Positions 63,068-64,000 of a stretch of 64,000 nucleotides of DNA are shown piece by piece. The translations under genes were made by a program, and so were the position numbers. Origin of the DNA: Micromonospora kangleipakensis (lineage in GTDB: Bacteria; Actinomycetota; Actinomycetes; Mycobacteriales; Micromonosporaceae); assembly GCF_004217615.1 (NCBI RefSeq), contig NZ_SHLD01000001.1, positions 1,550,001-1,614,000 on the forward strand. The letters are read 5' to 3'. A model generated the notes under the pieces. The model searched no databases. It worked only from the letters and a program-made list of their open reading frames with translations, and was not told the origin of the DNA. The stretch's first letter is position 1, and each line of letters opens with the position of its first letter.

Positions 63068-63748
63068 GTGCGCATACCCGCCCCCGATCCCCGGGCCGTC
63101 CGTGAGGCGAGCCTCGACGAGCTGTCCCGGCTGGGCCTGCCACTTCCGCCGTCCCAGTTCCCGCTGGTGTGGGAGCCGGGCGACGAGATCGAGCTGCGAC
63201 CCACCGTCGAGATCGAGGCTCGGATCTCGGTGCTGCACCTGATCCTGGCCCGGTGCTTCGGGATGCCCCCGCAGGCGGCGATGAGCTGGCTGCTCGCCTC
63301 GCGCCTGGTGGACATGGTAACGCCGCCGGAGTGGCAGTTCGTGATGGGCGGCAAGGGCGACCACCGGTCGTTCGTGCTGCACCACGACGCGCTCTTCTCG
63401 CTGGCCTGGGTGCTCGGGTTGACCAAGGAGCTCGACCCGACGGTGCCGGTGGACGAGCGGCTGGTGGAGCGGATGCCGCACGTCGCCAGCGGGGAGACCT
63501 TCGCCCAGTGGCGGTCGCGGATCCTGGCCGCCCCGCAGCACCCCGCCGACGCGGCGGCCCTGCTCGACCTGCACTACTGCCTGGACTGGGCGTACCTGGC
63601 GACGGAGCGGGCCGGCCGGCGGCCGCCCGGGCTGGTGGACGCGAACGCGATCGGGCAGCGCCGGTGGGCGCTGGAGTGGGCGGTGGTCCTCCGCGGCCCG
63701 TACCACGACGAGCCGCCCGGCTGGGAAGAGGTCGACCTCTCCACCTGA
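63068..63748 (+). CDS. DUF4272-like protein
   Basis: 226 residues. RISVLHLILARCFG, WLLASRLVDMVTPPEWQFV and LFSLAWVLGLTKELDPTVP resemble DUF4272, in which a helix-rich region and a conserved W...ALG pattern recur. The function is unknown. GTG 63068 has no strong ribosome-binding site. It converges with the methyltransferase gene, whose stop is six bases away. Confidence 0.7.
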   Translation: MRIPAPDPRAVREASLDELSRLGLPLPPSQFPLVWEPGDEIELRPTVEIEARISVLHLILARCFGMPPQAAMSWLLASRLVDMVTPPEWQFVMGGKGDHRSFVLHHDALFSLAWVLGLTKELDPTVPVDERLVERMPHVASGETFAQWRSRILAAPQHPADAAALLDLHYCLDWAYLATERAGRRPPGLVDANAIGQRRWALEWAVVLRGPYHDEPPGWEEVDLST

Positions 63749-63753
63749 CCCGG

Positions 63754-64000
63754 TCAGCGCGGCCGGTGCACGCCCAGCCGGACGGCGAGCGTCACCGGGA
63801 CCGGCTCGGGCAGGGCGGCGATCCGGTCGGCGAGCCGGGTCGGGTCGGTGTGCCAGGCGCTCGGGCCCATCCCGACCAGGGTGGCCACCTCGGTTCGGGT
63901 GAGCGCGAGCCGGGCCCGACGCACCTCGGTCGACTCCTCGGTGAAGTGCCCGGCCAGGCTGCCGGCGACCCGGTCCGCCTTGGCCGGGTCCACCTTCAGG
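63754..64000 (-). CDS. RlmA-like rRNA guanine-N1 methyltransferase, C-terminal part
   Basis: The 5' end is beyond the window. The final ~82 codons read LKVDPAKADRVAGSLAGHF, then ARLALTRTEVATLVGMGPSA and a C-terminal LAVRLGVHRP. This matches the end of the RlmA/TlrB group, which methylates a guanine in helix 35 of 23S rRNA. Members include macrolide self-resistance enzymes, but a housekeeping role is equally likely. Confidence 0.6.
   Translation of the reverse strand, partial: LKVDPAKADRVAGSLAGHFTEESTEVRRARLALTRTEVATLVGMGPSAWHTDPTRLADRIAALPEPVPVTLAVRLGVHRPR

Overview
This window is very GC-rich DNA with dense coding, GTG/TTG starts, many Shine-Dalgarno-less genes and an actinobacterial gene order. 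It is most likely a chromosome segment of a Micromonosporaceae member (Micromonospora-like); the family-level call is inference. The block pmt, rsmI, metG, tatD, rsmA (ksgA), ispE, glmU, prs, rplY, pth follows the order known from Mycobacterium tuberculosis (pmt to glmU region), although the rpfB gene usually found between tatD and rsmA is absent.

Region 1 (1-13 kb) is a plastic zone. It opens with a partial amidase and a DUF302-type gene, then a 59-bp imperfect inverted repeat and the 3' tip of a tmRNA (ssrA) gene with its terminator but no tmRNA body, the usual scar of an element inserted at ssrA. Next come a CsbD-like gene, a decayed tyrosine integrase and DUF2267, then remnants with missing parts: LysR and LysE stumps abutting, a headless TetR and an AlkZ-like gene with its middle deleted. 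Intact genes in between encode a secreted beta-propeller/Ig-like protein, the potassium transporter Kup, a DinB-like protein, a DUF4352-type membrane-anchored protein and an Sfp-type phosphopantetheinyl transferase.

Region 2 (13-45 kb) is core genome: a secreted von Willebrand A pair, protein O-mannosyltransferase/RsmI, MetRS, TatD, RsmA, IspE, an ABC-F ATPase, two tandem DUF4383 membrane proteins, a TetR regulator with a fatty-acid desaturase, tRNA-Gln(TTG), GlmU, PRPP synthetase, L25 and Pth, a sulfate-activation cluster (CysQ-like, CysD, CysN), GalE-GalK, a CBS/CorC-type protein, TrpRS, a 2H phosphoesterase, a YihY/BrkB membrane protein and a GntR regulator.

Region 3 (45-54.5 kb) is a maltodextrin regulon: a GH13 alpha-glucosidase, a LacI-family regulator, a MalE-MalF-MalG importer without its own ATPase, and a second GH13 enzyme with an N-terminal beta domain. 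GCAAG/CTTGC palindromes lie in front of the regulator, the importer and the glucosidase.

Region 4 (54.7-64 kb) is nucleoside uptake and salvage: a BMP-family lipoprotein, a double ATPase and two permeases, followed by an extended cytidine deaminase and thymidine phosphorylase. A DUF4272 protein and the C-terminal part of an RlmA-like rRNA methyltransferase close the window.

No CRISPR array, intact insertion sequence or complete biosynthetic cluster was seen. The most unusual items are the ssrA attachment scar with integrase debris, a promoter that appears to drive only a ~50-nt hairpin (15406-15488), an ATPase gene whose best start is CTG, and two mini-ORFs overlapping the starts of ispE and cysD.
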